DNA from: Cocleimonas sp.
GTDB taxonomy: Bacteria > Pseudomonadota > Gammaproteobacteria > Thiotrichales > Thiotrichaceae
DNA: 64,000 nucleotides
Direction: 5' to 3'
Assembly (NCBI GenBank): GCA_021647365.1
Contig: JAKIUW010000007.1
Location: 41,463-105,462 of the forward strand
Part shown: positions 15,083 to 23,588 of the stretch, piece after piece
Layout: every line of letters starts with the position of its first letter
How positions within the stretch are numbered: the stretch's first letter is position 1
The notes under the pieces: model-generated
What the model was told of the DNA's origin: nothing
The model's database searches: none
What the model saw: only the letters and a program-made list of their open reading frames with translations
Made by a program: the position numbers and the translations under genes

Positions 15083-15835
15083 TTATTTCTTTATCTTTAA
15101 AAAAGAAGACAACATACCTCTCAATATATTTAACTCACTGGGCGTAAGATTGACACGCCCATACAGCCGACGCAGTCGTGTCATTAAATGCTTAGGGTTT
15201 TCAGGATCAAGAAACTTTGACTCAATCATTGCCAATTCAAGATGTTTGTAATAGCTCTCCATTGCATCTGCTGTGACCACTTCCTCCGTTATATCTTCGC
15301 CAGATACCTTATTGGCTGCACCATCTAAACGTGTTAAAAGTGCTAAACGACACTCATAACTTAATATTTGTACCGCTGAGGCTAAGTTTAAAGAGCTGTA
15401 ATCAGGATTGGTCGGGATATGCACAAGATGATGACACAAAGCTAACTCATCATTGGTCAGCCCAGAGCTTTCACGCCCAAAAACAACAGCCACCTTAGCC
15501 GTTTGTGCCTGCTTTACAAGTTGTTCCGCACATTCTCGTGGCTCTAAAATATCCCAAGCCAAGCTACGCTCATGCCTTGCACTTGTCCCCACCACTAAAC
15601 GACAATCTATTAATGCACCCTGCAATGATTCAACCACTACGACATTCTCTAAAATATCCGTAGCACTGGATGACATCGTATTCGCTTGTTCATCTGGAAA
15701 TGACTTGGGGTTAACAAGGTACAACTCGCTCAAGCCCATCGTTTTCATCGCGCGCGCAGCCGAACCGATATTTCCAGGGTGGGATGTTTGGATTAATACA
15801 ATTCTTATGTTGGCTAAACTGTTTATTGCACTCAT
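15083..15835 (-). CDS. trmJ: tRNA (cytidine/uridine-2'-O-)-methyltransferase TrmJ
   Basis: 250 residues, a SpoU-type SPOUT methylase. Motif 1 is VLIQTSHPGNIGSAARAMKT (about 13-32), motif 2 is VVFGRESSGLTNDEL (about 119-133) and motif 3 is YSSLNLASAVQILSYE (about 146-161), which together form the trefoil-knot SAM site. The C-terminal extension FLDPENPKHLMTRLRRLYGR is typical of TrmJ. It methylates the 2'-O of the nucleotide at position 32 in tRNA anticodon loops. Divergent from suhB, as in many gammaproteobacteria, with a 140-bp palindromic element between. Confidence 0.95.
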   Translation of the reverse strand: MSAINSLANIRIVLIQTSHPGNIGSAARAMKTMGLSELYLVNPKSFPDEQANTMSSSATDILENVVVVESLQGALIDCRLVVGTSARHERSLAWDILEPRECAEQLVKQAQTAKVAVVFGRESSGLTNDELALCHHLVHIPTNPDYSSLNLASAVQILSYECRLALLTRLDGAANKVSGEDITEEVVTADAMESYYKHLELAMIESKFLDPENPKHLMTRLRRLYGRVNLTPSELNILRGMLSSFLKIKK

Positions 15836-15872
15836 TTTTCGGCTATACTCTCGCGGATTATAATTAATTAAA

Positions 15873-16012
15873 GTAACTGCTCAGAACGTTTATATTTTCA
15901 TTCAGATCAAGGCGCTTTCGCACGCAGAATGTGAGCATATATTAATATGTGACCATTCGAGTACGAAAGCAACAAAGAGCTGAATGAAAAGATGAATGTT
16001 CTGAGCAGTTAC
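15873..16012. repeat. 140-bp MITE-like inverted repeat between trmJ and suhB
   Basis: The ends match as inverted repeats: GTAACTGCTCAGAACG at the left and GTTCTGAGCAGTTAC at the right. The symmetry continues inward (TTTTCATTCAG with CTGAATGAAAA, GCTTTCG with CGAAAGC, and a central CATATTAATATG-like palindrome), so the whole element can fold into one long imperfect hairpin. There is no coding capacity. It sits 37 bp upstream of trmJ and 14 bp upstream of suhB, so it must lie inside the suhB promoter or leader. Confidence 0.85.
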
Positions 16013-16026
16013 GTAGAGGTTTTATC

Positions 16027-16845
16027 ATGCATCCTATGCTCAACATGGCTATTAAAGCAGCACACGAAGCTGGCGACATTATTGCTCGTAGTGCCGATAG
16101 AATCGACCAATTACAGATTGAAAACAAGGATAAAAATGACTTTGTGACTGAAATCGATCGTGCGGCAGAAGAAACCATTATCGGCATTTTGAAACAAGCG
16201 TATCCAAACCATGCATTTTTAGGCGAAGAAAGTGGCAAGCACGAAGGCAAAGAAAGCACTTCTCCACACAGTGATTCATCAAAATACGAATGGATTATTG
16301 ATCCTCTTGATGGCACAACCAATTTCTTATACGGTATTCCTCATTTCGCTGTTTCTATCGCACTTAAAAAAGATGGGATACTAGATCAAGCCGTAATCTA
16401 CGACCCAATGAAAGATGATCTTTTCTACGCATCACGTGGTGCTGGAGCATTCTTAAACAAACGTCGTATTCGCGTATCAAAGCGTTTATCGCTAAGTAAT
16501 GCCTTATTAACTACAGGTATCCCCTACCTCCCTGAGCACAGTAAAAACATTGATAACTACTTCAATACCATGAAAGTGTTAATGGTAGATACCGCAGGCG
16601 TGCGTCGCCCCGGTTCTGCATCACTAGATTTAGCCTACGTTGCCGCAGGTCGTTATGACGGCTTTTGGGAATTTGCATTGCATGAATGGGACATCGCCGC
16701 TGGCGTACTCATCGTACAAGAAGCTGGCGGATTGGTTGGCGACCTAAAAGGTGGGAATTCTCACCTAGAAACTGGCAATATTGTTGCTGCCAGCCCTAAG
16801 GTGTTTAAAGATATGGTTAAGCGATTGCATACTGTGCTTAAATAG
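16027..16845 (+). CDS. suhB: Inositol-1-monophosphatase family protein SuhB
   Basis: 272 residues; E. coli SuhB has 267. Metal-site motifs are visible: GEESG (about 72-76), WIIDPLDGTTNFLYG (about 90-104) and WDIAAGVLIVQEAGG (about 219-233). The family hydrolyses inositol phosphates using Mg2+; in gammaproteobacteria SuhB also joins NusA/B/E/G antitermination complexes during rRNA synthesis and maturation. It starts 14 bp after the palindromic element, with GTAGAGGTTTTATC as its ribosome-binding region (AGAGG, 7-8 bp spacing). Confidence 0.95.
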   Translation: MHPMLNMAIKAAHEAGDIIARSADRIDQLQIENKDKNDFVTEIDRAAEETIIGILKQAYPNHAFLGEESGKHEGKESTSPHSDSSKYEWIIDPLDGTTNFLYGIPHFAVSIALKKDGILDQAVIYDPMKDDLFYASRGAGAFLNKRRIRVSKRLSLSNALLTTGIPYLPEHSKNIDNYFNTMKVLMVDTAGVRRPGSASLDLAYVAAGRYDGFWEFALHEWDIAAGVLIVQEAGGLVGDLKGGNSHLETGNIVAASPKVFKDMVKRLHTVLK

Positions 16846-16850
16846 TTATA

Positions 16851-16878
16851 AAGCACACCCCCCTAGTTTTACATGATG
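16851..16878 (+). repeat. CACACCCCCC-family repeat, single arm (TAG variant)
   Basis: aagcacacccccctagttttacatgatg, beginning 5 bp after the suhB stop codon and ending 14 bp before the end of the convergent MBL hydrolase gene. It occupies almost all the gap between the two 3' ends. Confidence 0.92.
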
Positions 16879-16891
16879 CTTACTAAGTTAC

Positions 16892-17926
16892 TCAAGAACC
16901 CTCTGCCTCCATCGACAAATAAACCTGAAACGCATTCTTACGATTAGCCTCCTCAAAAGCTGGAAGCTTCTCATATTCAGACCAGTCAATCGCATTGTAA
17001 GCTTCATCAAAATCAATCAATTCTTCAACAGCCGCGCCCATTTTCTCTCGCATAAAGGCTAAATACTTGCGCGTTAGCGTGATTGCTTTTGGGTCTTTTG
17101 CCCAAGGACCATGCCCGGGTACGATGGCGTGTGGATTCTGTGATTCCATTTTTTCTAGGGTTGCTAACCAGTGCTTGGTATCGCTACTGCCTAAAAAGGG
17201 TACGCGCCCTTCAAAAATTAGATCACCTGTAAATAACACACGATCATTTTCGACATAGAGCGTTAAATCACCATCCGAATGCGCTTTGCCTATAAAACTT
17301 AGGGTAAACTTAATACCGCCTAGTGTGAAATCTTCGCTTTTATCAACAATCCTGTCTGGTGTTACCACGACGGTTTGATCATTTACCCATGGGTCTAATG
17401 ACAATCGGCGTTCTTCTAAACGGCTGCTTGCGCCCTCTGAATCTATATATTCATACACGCCATCGGGTGCGATAATCTCTGCACCGAGTTCCTTAAATAC
17501 CTGCAAGCCATAAATATGGTCGGCGTGATAGTGACTGACCACGACTTTTACAATGGGTTTATCCGTGATTTTCTTAATTTTACCGACCAACTTATTTGCC
17601 AATGATGGCGAACCTAGCCCATCAAAAATCACCACACCTTCATCGGTAACAATCACACCCGCATTGGAAATAAAACCCGCATTATCGGTCGCGATACCCG
17701 CCTTACCTTGCACATACCACGAATGATCGCCTACTTTTTCTAGCTTCATATCGACATCAACGGGTGCATAAACACTTTCGCCGTTTGGCGTGACGACAGA
17801 TTCACTAATAGGTGCAACGCTCGAATTACAAAGCGTAAACCCTATAGCTGAGACAAGTAAAACCGCAATGATACTGTAGGCTATAATTCTAAAACTATTT
17901 CTCTTCATTATTCTTTGTTTACTCAT
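16892..17926 (-). CDS. MBL-fold metallo-hydrolase with N-terminal membrane anchor
   Basis: 344 residues (338 if it starts at the second Met, 17908). A signal-anchor helix RIIAYSIIAVLLVSAIGFTL lies at about 13-32, so the enzyme is periplasmic or membrane-tethered. The metallo-beta-lactamase zinc motif is VVSHYHADHIYG (about 128-139), followed by GKAHSDGDLTLYV and VPGHGPW with the further metal histidines. Substrate unknown; similar proteins accompany sulfur or quinoprotein pathways but none is adjacent. The first ATG overlaps the rsmG stop codon (ATGA) and lies in a dispersed repeat, so the downstream ATG may be the older start. Confidence 0.85.
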   Translation of the reverse strand: MSKQRIMKRNSFRIIAYSIIAVLLVSAIGFTLCNSSVAPISESVVTPNGESVYAPVDVDMKLEKVGDHSWYVQGKAGIATDNAGFISNAGVIVTDEGVVIFDGLGSPSLANKLVGKIKKITDKPIVKVVVSHYHADHIYGLQVFKELGAEIIAPDGVYEYIDSEGASSRLEERRLSLDPWVNDQTVVVTPDRIVDKSEDFTLGGIKFTLSFIGKAHSDGDLTLYVENDRVLFTGDLIFEGRVPFLGSSDTKHWLATLEKMESQNPHAIVPGHGPWAKDPKAITLTRKYLAFMREKMGAAVEELIDFDEAYNAIDWSEYEKLPAFEEANRKNAFQVYLSMEAEGS

Positions 17927-18564
17927 GTAAAAGTGGGGGGGTGTGCTCTAATAAGTTCTAACAAATAACGCTCAGCTTCAACCAATGGAACGTGTAATTT
18001 GTGGCTATCTTTAAGCTCAAAACCCTTGGGTAAATACTGCATCTCAGCCGTAGGATATTGCCCCTTCATGGCGTACATCGTACCGCGCTCGTTTAAGTGC
18101 AGAGATGAAGATGAAACAAAATCATGGATGGAAGCGAAAGCACGGCTGATGATTGCATCGAAGGTTGTTGGCGCTTGCCATTTTTCAACACGTTGATGCA
18201 CGACTTGCACATTTTTCAAACCTAACTCAATCACCGCTTGTTGAATAAAGCGTGTCTTTTTTCCATTGGTATCCAACGCCGTAAACTCACGTTGCGGCTG
18301 CATAATCGCTAATGGAATTGTCGGTAAGCCTCCACCGCTTCCCACATCTAAACAGCTATCACCTTTAATAAAATCAGCCACAACCAAGCTATCAAAAATA
18401 TGCAAAGGAATCATATCTTTTGGGTCACGTACTGAAGTGAGGTTGTAAGTTTTATTCCAGCGACTCAAAGTATCTACATATTGTATTAACAAGGAAAGCT
18501 GTTTGTTATCTACTTTGCAATTCAAACTTGTTAAACCAGATTCCCAAAGTTCATCTTTAGTCAT
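17923..18564 (-). CDS. rsmG: 16S rRNA (guanine527-N7)-methyltransferase RsmG
   Basis: 213 residues; E. coli RsmG has 207. The SAM-binding glycine-rich loop is CLDVGSGGGLPTIPLAIMQP (about 76-95), preceded by YNLTSVRDPKDMIPLHIFDS, a family hallmark. FDAIISRAFAS marks the catalytic region. It methylates N7 of G527 in 16S rRNA. The last eight residues (about RAHPPTFT) are encoded by a dispersed repeat and replace the native end. mnmG lies upstream, separated by one small gene; the mnmG-rsmG pairing is conserved widely. Confidence 0.95.
   Translation of the reverse strand: MTKDELWESGLTSLNCKVDNKQLSLLIQYVDTLSRWNKTYNLTSVRDPKDMIPLHIFDSLVVADFIKGDSCLDVGSGGGLPTIPLAIMQPQREFTALDTNGKKTRFIQQAVIELGLKNVQVVHQRVEKWQAPTTFDAIISRAFASIHDFVSSSSLHLNERGTMYAMKGQYPTAEMQYLPKGFELKDSHKLHVPLVEAERYLLELIRAHPPTFT
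17924..17948 (-). repeat. CACACCCCCC-family repeat spanning the rsmG/MBL gene junction
   Basis: catgtaaaagtgggggggtgtgct. On the minus strand it encodes the last residues of RsmG (AHPPTFT) and its TGA stop, and supplies the first possible ATG of the next gene. CAC variant. Confidence 0.92.
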
Positions 18565-18626
18565 TCATCACTCTTCTTAAGTTTTAAAAATCACTTGATG
18601 AGTTTTCATCTACAAGTGAAACCACA

Positions 18627-19022
18627 CTACCAAATAAAAAAGGTTTTTAATTCTTCAAAACCAAACACCATTAGAGGCAAAGATAATAACACTATGACTA
18701 CCCCTGCCCATAGCCGTTGTTTAAAGACAAAAAAACTCACAGGAATTGATAAAACTAACAATATAGAGTTTATTAATAATAATACTTCCCTAATGAACCT
18801 CATAATTGGAGACAGGCCCTCCAATAATTTAAAGGCGCCTTCAAAAAGATACAAAACAGGTGCAAAAAGCCCTAGTGGCTCATGGTAAGTTAATTTTCCA
18901 GATGGCTGCATTTGAGGAAGAAAATACAACTTTAGGATTAAAGCTATTTCAAAATACAAATAGAAAAGAATAACCGCTATAGATAAAGAACTTAATAAAA
19001 CCCACTGCCAAGAAGTCTTCAT
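18627..19022 (-). CDS. Hypothetical membrane protein, 131 aa
   Basis: Four hydrophobic segments are visible: WVLLSSLSIAVILFYLYFEI near the start, a weaker one around GLFAPVLYLFEG, LLINSILLVLSIPVSFFVF, and VVIVLLSLPLMVFGF near the end. No signal cleavage site or known motif was recognised. It is inserted between mnmG and rsmG on the same strand, 10 bp after the mnmG stop codon, so it is probably co-transcribed. Family and function unknown. Confidence 0.6.
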   Translation of the reverse strand: MKTSWQWVLLSSLSIAVILFYLYFEIALILKLYFLPQMQPSGKLTYHEPLGLFAPVLYLFEGAFKLLEGLSPIMRFIREVLLLINSILLVLSIPVSFFVFKQRLWAGVVIVLLSLPLMVFGFEELKTFFIW

Positions 19023-19032
19023 GTTTTTTTGA

Positions 19033-20934
19033 TCAGCTCACTTTCCTGTTACGGTGTTTTTTCAAATAAACCATCAAAATAGAAATAGTCGCAGGTGTAA
19101 TACCCGGTATACGTGAGGCTTGGCCGATAGTCGTTGGTTTTTGATCTTCCAGCTTTTGGCGCGCCTCATTTGATAAACCTCCTTCTATCGAATCATAGTT
19201 AAAATCACTCGGTACGATCATCTCTTCATGTTTCTTTTGTTTATCAATTTCAGCCTTTTGACGATCAATATAACCTGCGTATTTAAACTGCACTTCTACT
19301 TGCTCAGCAACCTTAATATCTTCAACGGCAGGGCCAACACATTCAATTTGCATTAGTGTTTGATAAGTCACATGGGGGCGGCGCAGTAATTCACTTAGGC
19401 GATACTCGCGGGTGAGCGAGCCATCAAATACTGATTCTAATTCAGCTTTGCTAATCTCATTTGGGCGCAATATGGTATCGCGTAGGCGTTGCATTTCAAG
19501 CTCAACACTTTCACGTTTTTCATTAAACGCACGCCAGCGGGCTTCATCCACCAAACCAAGTTCATGCCCTACTTCGGTTAGACGTAAGTCCGCGTTGTCT
19601 TCACGCAATAATAGGCGATGTTCTGCCCTGCTGGTAAACATTCGGTATGGCTCTTGCGTACCATGAGCAATCAAGTCATCCACCATTACGCCAATGTATG
19701 CCTCACTACGCTTCGGGAACCACGCATCCTTTTCTTGCACTAATCGCGCCGCATTGATGCCTGCCAACAAGCCTTGCGCAGCTGCCTCTTCATAACCTGT
19801 TGTGCCGTTGATTTGCCCTGCAAAAAACAGCCCTTTTACAAATTTGGTTTCTAGTGTTGGCTTTAAATCACGCGGGTCAAAATAATCGTATTCAATCGCA
19901 TAACCTGGGCGCGTAATATGAGCATTCTCAAAACCCGCAATTGAACGGATAAAATCAAACTGTACATCAAACGGTAAGCTGGTTGATATGCCGTTGGGAT
20001 AGACTTCGTAAGTATCTAGGCCTTCTGGCTCTACAAAAATCTGGTGACTATCTTTATCGGCGAAGCGTACAATTTTGTCTTCAATGGATGGACAATAACG
20101 CGGTCCGACGCCATCAATAACGCCTGTATACATGGGTGAGCGATCTAATCCACTGTGAATAATATCGTGCGTTTTTTGGTTGGTGTAGGTGATGAAGCAA
20201 GAAATCTGGCGAGGGTGATCTTCGGCTTTTCCCATATATGAAAACGTAGGAATCGGCGTATCGCCCGGTTGTTCTTGCAGCTTGCTAAAATCTATTGAGC
20301 GCGAATCAATTCGCGCTGGCGTCCCTGTTTTTAAGCGATCAACCCGAAACGGCATTTCACGTAAGCGATCAGCCAATGCAATCGACGGCGGATCACCCGC
20401 GCGCCCACCCGAATGATTTTGCAAACCGATATGAATCAAACCACCAAGGAAAGTCCCTACCGTTAAAATCACTGTTTTAGCCGAAAACTTCAAACCCATT
20501 TCAGTGGAAACACCTACAACACGTTGCTCATCACCCTCTCCTTCCACAATCAGGTCATCAACGCCTTGCATAAATATTTGCAGGTTTTCTTGTGACTCAA
20601 CCGCTTTACGAATTGCCGCTTTATAAAGCGTACGGTCAGCCTGCGCGCGTGTCGCGCGAACCGCCGGGCCTTTACTGGCGTTTAAAGTACGAAATTGAAT
20701 GCCGCCTTTATCAGCGGCGTGCGCCATCGCGCCACCCAACGCATCAATCTCTTTTACGATATGCCCTTTGCCGATGCCACCAATTGCAGGGTTACAACTC
20801 ATTTGCCCAATGGTTTCGATATTGTGTGTTAATAACAAGGTCTTCAACCCCATACGCGCAGGCGCAAGCGCAGCCTCGGTTCCCGCATGACCGCCGCCGA
20901 TGACAATGACATCAAATTTTTCTGAATAGAACAT
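19033..20934 (-). CDS. mnmG: tRNA U34 carboxymethylaminomethyl modification enzyme, FAD subunit
   Basis: 633 residues; E. coli MnmG has 629. The N-terminal FAD-binding motif is [20 protein letters not shown] (about 10-29), followed by [20 protein letters not shown] (about 47-66) and the conserved GTPARI and [12 protein letters not shown] segments. The C-terminal part holds the helical tRNA-binding domain, ending with [20 protein letters not shown]. With MnmE it modifies the wobble uridine of several tRNAs. First gene of the mnmG-hypothetical-rsmG-MBL series. Confidence 0.97.
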   Translation of the reverse strand: MFYSEKFDVIVIGGGHAGTEAALAPARMGLKTLLLTHNIETIGQMSCNPAIGGIGKGHIVKEIDALGGAMAHAADKGGIQFRTLNASKGPAVRATRAQADRTLYKAAIRKAVESQENLQIFMQGVDDLIVEGEGDEQRVVGVSTEMGLKFSAKTVILTVGTFLGGLIHIGLQNHSGGRAGDPPSIALADRLREMPFRVDRLKTGTPARIDSRSIDFSKLQEQPGDTPIPTFSYMGKAEDHPRQISCFITYTNQKTHDIIHSGLDRSPMYTGVIDGVGPRYCPSIEDKIVRFADKDSHQIFVEPEGLDTYEVYPNGISTSLPFDVQFDFIRSIAGFENAHITRPGYAIEYDYFDPRDLKPTLETKFVKGLFFAGQINGTTGYEEAAAQGLLAGINAARLVQEKDAWFPKRSEAYIGVMVDDLIAHGTQEPYRMFTSRAEHRLLLREDNADLRLTEVGHELGLVDEARWRAFNEKRESVELEMQRLRDTILRPNEISKAELESVFDGSLTREYRLSELLRRPHVTYQTLMQIECVGPAVEDIKVAEQVEVQFKYAGYIDRQKAEIDKQKKHEEMIVPSDFNYDSIEGGLSNEARQKLEDQKPTTIGQASRIPGITPATISILMVYLKKHRNRKVS

Positions 20935-21021
20935 AAAAATATCTATAAGGTTAAGGGTATATAAAGCAGAGCCGTAGTATAAATGATTTTCTAATCAGAA
21001 GAGAAAAAGGACAAAAATATT

Positions 21022-21720
21022 ATGGATGCGAAAATAATCATGGATGATTCGTTAATAACAGAAAAAAGCATTGTTAATGAGGACCAAAAAGAAGGTCAAA
21101 AAGCATTCTTCACGCCACTAGAAGCCAGAGTGATCGCCTCGCTCATGGAAAAGCATTTAACAACACCCAACAACTACCCGCTAACCATGAACTCGCTCAC
21201 CAATGCTTGCAATCAAAAAAGCAACCGTGAGCCAGTGATGAACCTTACCGAAGGGCAAATTGGTCATACCATAAACCTTTTGGTGGAACGTAAACTAGCA
21301 GGTTTAGAATACGGCGAACGCGCCAATAAAATCATCCACCGTGTTTGCACCGAGCTGGATTTAGACCGCAAACAACAAGCCGTACTCACCGTGCTAATGC
21401 TACGCACACCACAAACACTTAACGACCTGAAAACACGCACCGCACGCATGGCAGATTTTTCTGGGGCAGAAGAAGTACAAGACGTAATTAATAGTCTAAT
21501 CGAACGAGAAGAAACTCTGGTCACCTTGATTCCAAAAGGCGCAGGTCGCAGAGAAGAACGCTTTGCTCATACCCTGTGCGGTGAAATAAAAATTGAAAAT
21601 ATAACAGCAGAACCCACGATGATTGATGCTGTAGCGATAGAAAATGACCACCTTGACGCGCTTGAAGCACGGATTTTAGTGATTGAAGAGAAACTGGGGA
21701 TAACGCTAGATTTGGGTTAA
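21022..21720 (+). CDS. yceH: YceH family protein (DUF480)
   Basis: 232 residues. After a nonconserved N-terminus the domain begins FTPLEARVIASLMEKHLTTP (about 30-49) and NNYPLTMNSLTNACNQKSNR, the tandem winged-helix fold of DUF480. The C-terminus DALEARILVIEEKLGI resembles a short coiled coil. The family's biochemical role is not known. It has its own promoter region divergent from mnmG. Confidence 0.92.
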   Translation: MDAKIIMDDSLITEKSIVNEDQKEGQKAFFTPLEARVIASLMEKHLTTPNNYPLTMNSLTNACNQKSNREPVMNLTEGQIGHTINLLVERKLAGLEYGERANKIIHRVCTELDLDRKQQAVLTVLMLRTPQTLNDLKTRTARMADFSGAEEVQDVINSLIEREETLVTLIPKGAGRREERFAHTLCGEIKIENITAEPTMIDAVAIENDHLDALEARILVIEEKLGITLDLG

Positions 21721-21729
21721 CGATACATC

Positions 21730-21849
21730 CAATGCATTAAGTTAAGGCTTGGAACCCTTCGACAAGCTCAGGGAACGCCCTCAAAAAACGGTACGTTTGC
21801 TGAGCCTGTCGAAGCATTGGTCGCATCAACCCTTAACTTAACGGCATTG
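21730..21849. repeat. 120-bp nested inverted repeat containing TCGAAG-family copies
   Basis: The outer arms CAATGCATTAAGTTAAGG (from 21730) and CCTTAACTTAACGGCATTG (to 21849) pair with small mismatches. Inside, CCCTTCGACAAGCTCAGGG (about 21756-21774) pairs with GCTGAGCCTGTCGAAGC (about 21800-21816). It lies between yceH and the next hypothetical gene and is bounded on the right by a decayed CACACCCCCC arm. Confidence 0.8.
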
Positions 21850-21873
21850 ACACACCCCCTCACTTTTAGAGCA
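21850..21873 (+). repeat. CACACCCCCC-family repeat, decayed arm
   Basis: acacaccccctcacttttagagca: the CACACCCCC...CACTTTTA core is kept but the ACATGA tip is lost. It ends 4 bp before the start codon of the next gene, so it covers that gene's ribosome-binding site position. Confidence 0.6.
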
Positions 21874-21877
21874 TCAA

Positions 21878-22390
21878 ATGACAATATTAAAAACAACCGC
21901 CAGAATTAGTGTAGCAATAATCATTATCTTACTTGGGCTGACGGTCATAGCACCCGAATGGCTTGAGCTTAAAGATATGATGCTGAGTGATCATCGTGTA
22001 CAGAACCCTTCCAATGAAGAACTTGGAATAGCGCCTTCACACATTGTTGATGAAACTAAAGATTATTTAGCGAATGTAGGAGCATCTCTCTATCAACGAG
22101 TAATAGGACAAGAGCCAAACCTAAATGGCTGGTGGAGCAACCTCTTTAATGGCATATGGCACGTATATAACGTCATTAAAACCCTTATTTTTATTATCTT
22201 TACCTTTTTACTTTTCTTAGCAATAAATGATGCACTGAAACGAATTTACAAACCTGTGACAAAAGCCACTAAAGGCATTTTCTACCTTATAACACTCATT
22301 ATATCCTTTAGCTCTAGCCTATTTGTTTGGCCCTACTTGGGAGCTATCATTATGAGTATTGCTAAATTATTTAGTGGTGTTTTTGCCTAG
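21878..22390 (+). CDS. Hypothetical membrane protein, 170 aa
   Basis: Three hydrophobic helices are visible: SVAIIIILLGLTVIAPEW near the N-terminus, TLIFIIFTFLLFLAI around residues 107-121, and YLITLIISFSSSLFVWPYLG near the C-terminus. A polar loop of about 75 residues separates the first two. No family recognised. The ribosome-binding region is occupied by a decayed repeat and no good Shine-Dalgarno is seen. It reads in the same direction as the fad operon but 222 bp lie between them. Confidence 0.6.
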   Translation: MTILKTTARISVAIIIILLGLTVIAPEWLELKDMMLSDHRVQNPSNEELGIAPSHIVDETKDYLANVGASLYQRVIGQEPNLNGWWSNLFNGIWHVYNVIKTLIFIIFTFLLFLAINDALKRIYKPVTKATKGIFYLITLIISFSSSLFVWPYLGAIIMSIAKLFSGVFA

Positions 22391-22422
22391 ATAGATATGA
22401 GGATTAATTATTAAAGCAGTTC

Positions 22423-22464
22423 TGCTGAGCTTGTCGAAGCACACCCCCCCAGTTTTACGTGATG
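22423..22464 (+). repeat. Composite TCGAAG-family + CACACCCCCC-family repeat
   Basis: GCAGTTCTGCTGAGCTTGTCGAAG is joined directly to CACACCCCCCCAGTTTTACG. The same two-part unit occurs at 29321-29374 and 36044-36094, and in reverse at 38854-38926, so the parts move or were amplified together. Confidence 0.85.
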
Positions 22465-22612
22465 GTGTTTCATTTTTTTGATTAGGCAAAAAAATGAAAC
22501 TTTGAAAATCAATTATAACTATCCAATACTAATCCTTAAAAAAACCTATGATCTAAAACAAAAAAAACTGCGTTCTTATACTAGAATATAAATAACTATA
22601 ATAGGACTCACA

Positions 22613-23551
22613 GTGTTACAAAACTTACGTAACTCGATCTGGCAAACAATCGTTGATTGGCTTAATGATATTCCGAAAGGAAATCAGGATATGCAGGCAA
22701 TTAACAACTTTGATCACATGATTCGTGATCTGCGTCCTGCTGATGTCGTTTTATTTGAGGGGCGTACTCGCGTTAGCGAAGTTATCAAGATCATCACCCT
22801 TTCTCCTTGGACACACGCCGCGCTTTATATCGGGCGTTTAAGTGATATTGCCGATCCTGATGCGCGCGCTATCGTACAAAAAAATTATGATGGCGATCCT
22901 GATAAGCCTTTGGTTATTGAATCATTACTGGGCTTTGGCACAATTGTAAATCCACTTACAGATTATGCGGATGATAATCTACGCATTTGTCGTCCGACGG
23001 GTTTGAGTTATGAAGATCAAAATAAAGTAGTCAATTTTGCGACCGAGCATATCGGCATGAATTATGATGTGAGACAACTACTTGATCTTGCACGCTTTAT
23101 GGTTCCTTACGGAGTTTTGCCTCGTCGCTGGCGTTCATCTTTATTTCAACACAATGCGGGGCGACCTACCAATATTGTTTGTTCGAGTATGATTGCACGG
23201 TGTTTTCAAAGTGTAAACTACCCAATGCTACCCGTAATCAAAACAGACAATAATGACCGCTTACTTTTTCATAAACGTAATTTCCGTTTATTCGTCCCTA
23301 CCGACTTTGATTACTCGCCCTATTTTAAGGTTCTCAAGTTTCCTGCATGGCCGCTTTCTATGAAAGAAGGTTATCGTGATTTACCTTGGACGGATGAAGA
23401 CCCAGAAGAACCAAAAAAAGAAAAATTACCTATGAAACAACAAGCAAAAAATGTGCTTAAATCACTTAATAAAAAATCACTACGCAAGAAAAAAGAAGAA
23501 CAAGATCAGCTTAAAAAAGATAGGGCTTACGAGCCAATTAATCTAAGATAG
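22613..23551 (+). CDS. Permuted papain-fold (YiiX/YaeF, C92-like) cysteine hydrolase
   Basis: 312 residues from a GTG start with AGGA 8 bp upstream. The order of likely catalytic residues is circularly permuted: His68 in LSPWTHAALYIG, Glu103 in PLVIESLLGFG and Cys190 in NIVCSSMIARCF, as in YiiX/YaeF and related NlpC/P60-like enzymes. RPADVVLFEG at about 41-50 is the usual entry strand. There is no signal peptide. The last 50 residues are Lys/Glu-rich. Some relatives act on acyl or peptide bonds; position 37 bp before fadE in an apparent operon hints at lipid turnover, which is inference. Confidence 0.8.
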   Translation: MLQNLRNSIWQTIVDWLNDIPKGNQDMQAINNFDHMIRDLRPADVVLFEGRTRVSEVIKIITLSPWTHAALYIGRLSDIADPDARAIVQKNYDGDPDKPLVIESLLGFGTIVNPLTDYADDNLRICRPTGLSYEDQNKVVNFATEHIGMNYDVRQLLDLARFMVPYGVLPRRWRSSLFQHNAGRPTNIVCSSMIARCFQSVNYPMLPVIKTDNNDRLLFHKRNFRLFVPTDFDYSPYFKVLKFPAWPLSMKEGYRDLPWTDEDPEEPKKEKLPMKQQAKNVLKSLNKKSLRKKKEEQDQLKKDRAYEPINLR

Positions 23552-23588
23552 ATTTATTCTGTTCTAAAATAGAAATTAGGAGGACAAC

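Noticed and set aside
15873..16012. Structured non-coding RNA or riboswitch before suhB
   Set aside because: Near-perfect end-to-end symmetry with terminal inverted repeats fits a mobile palindrome better; no known riboswitch motif was recognised.
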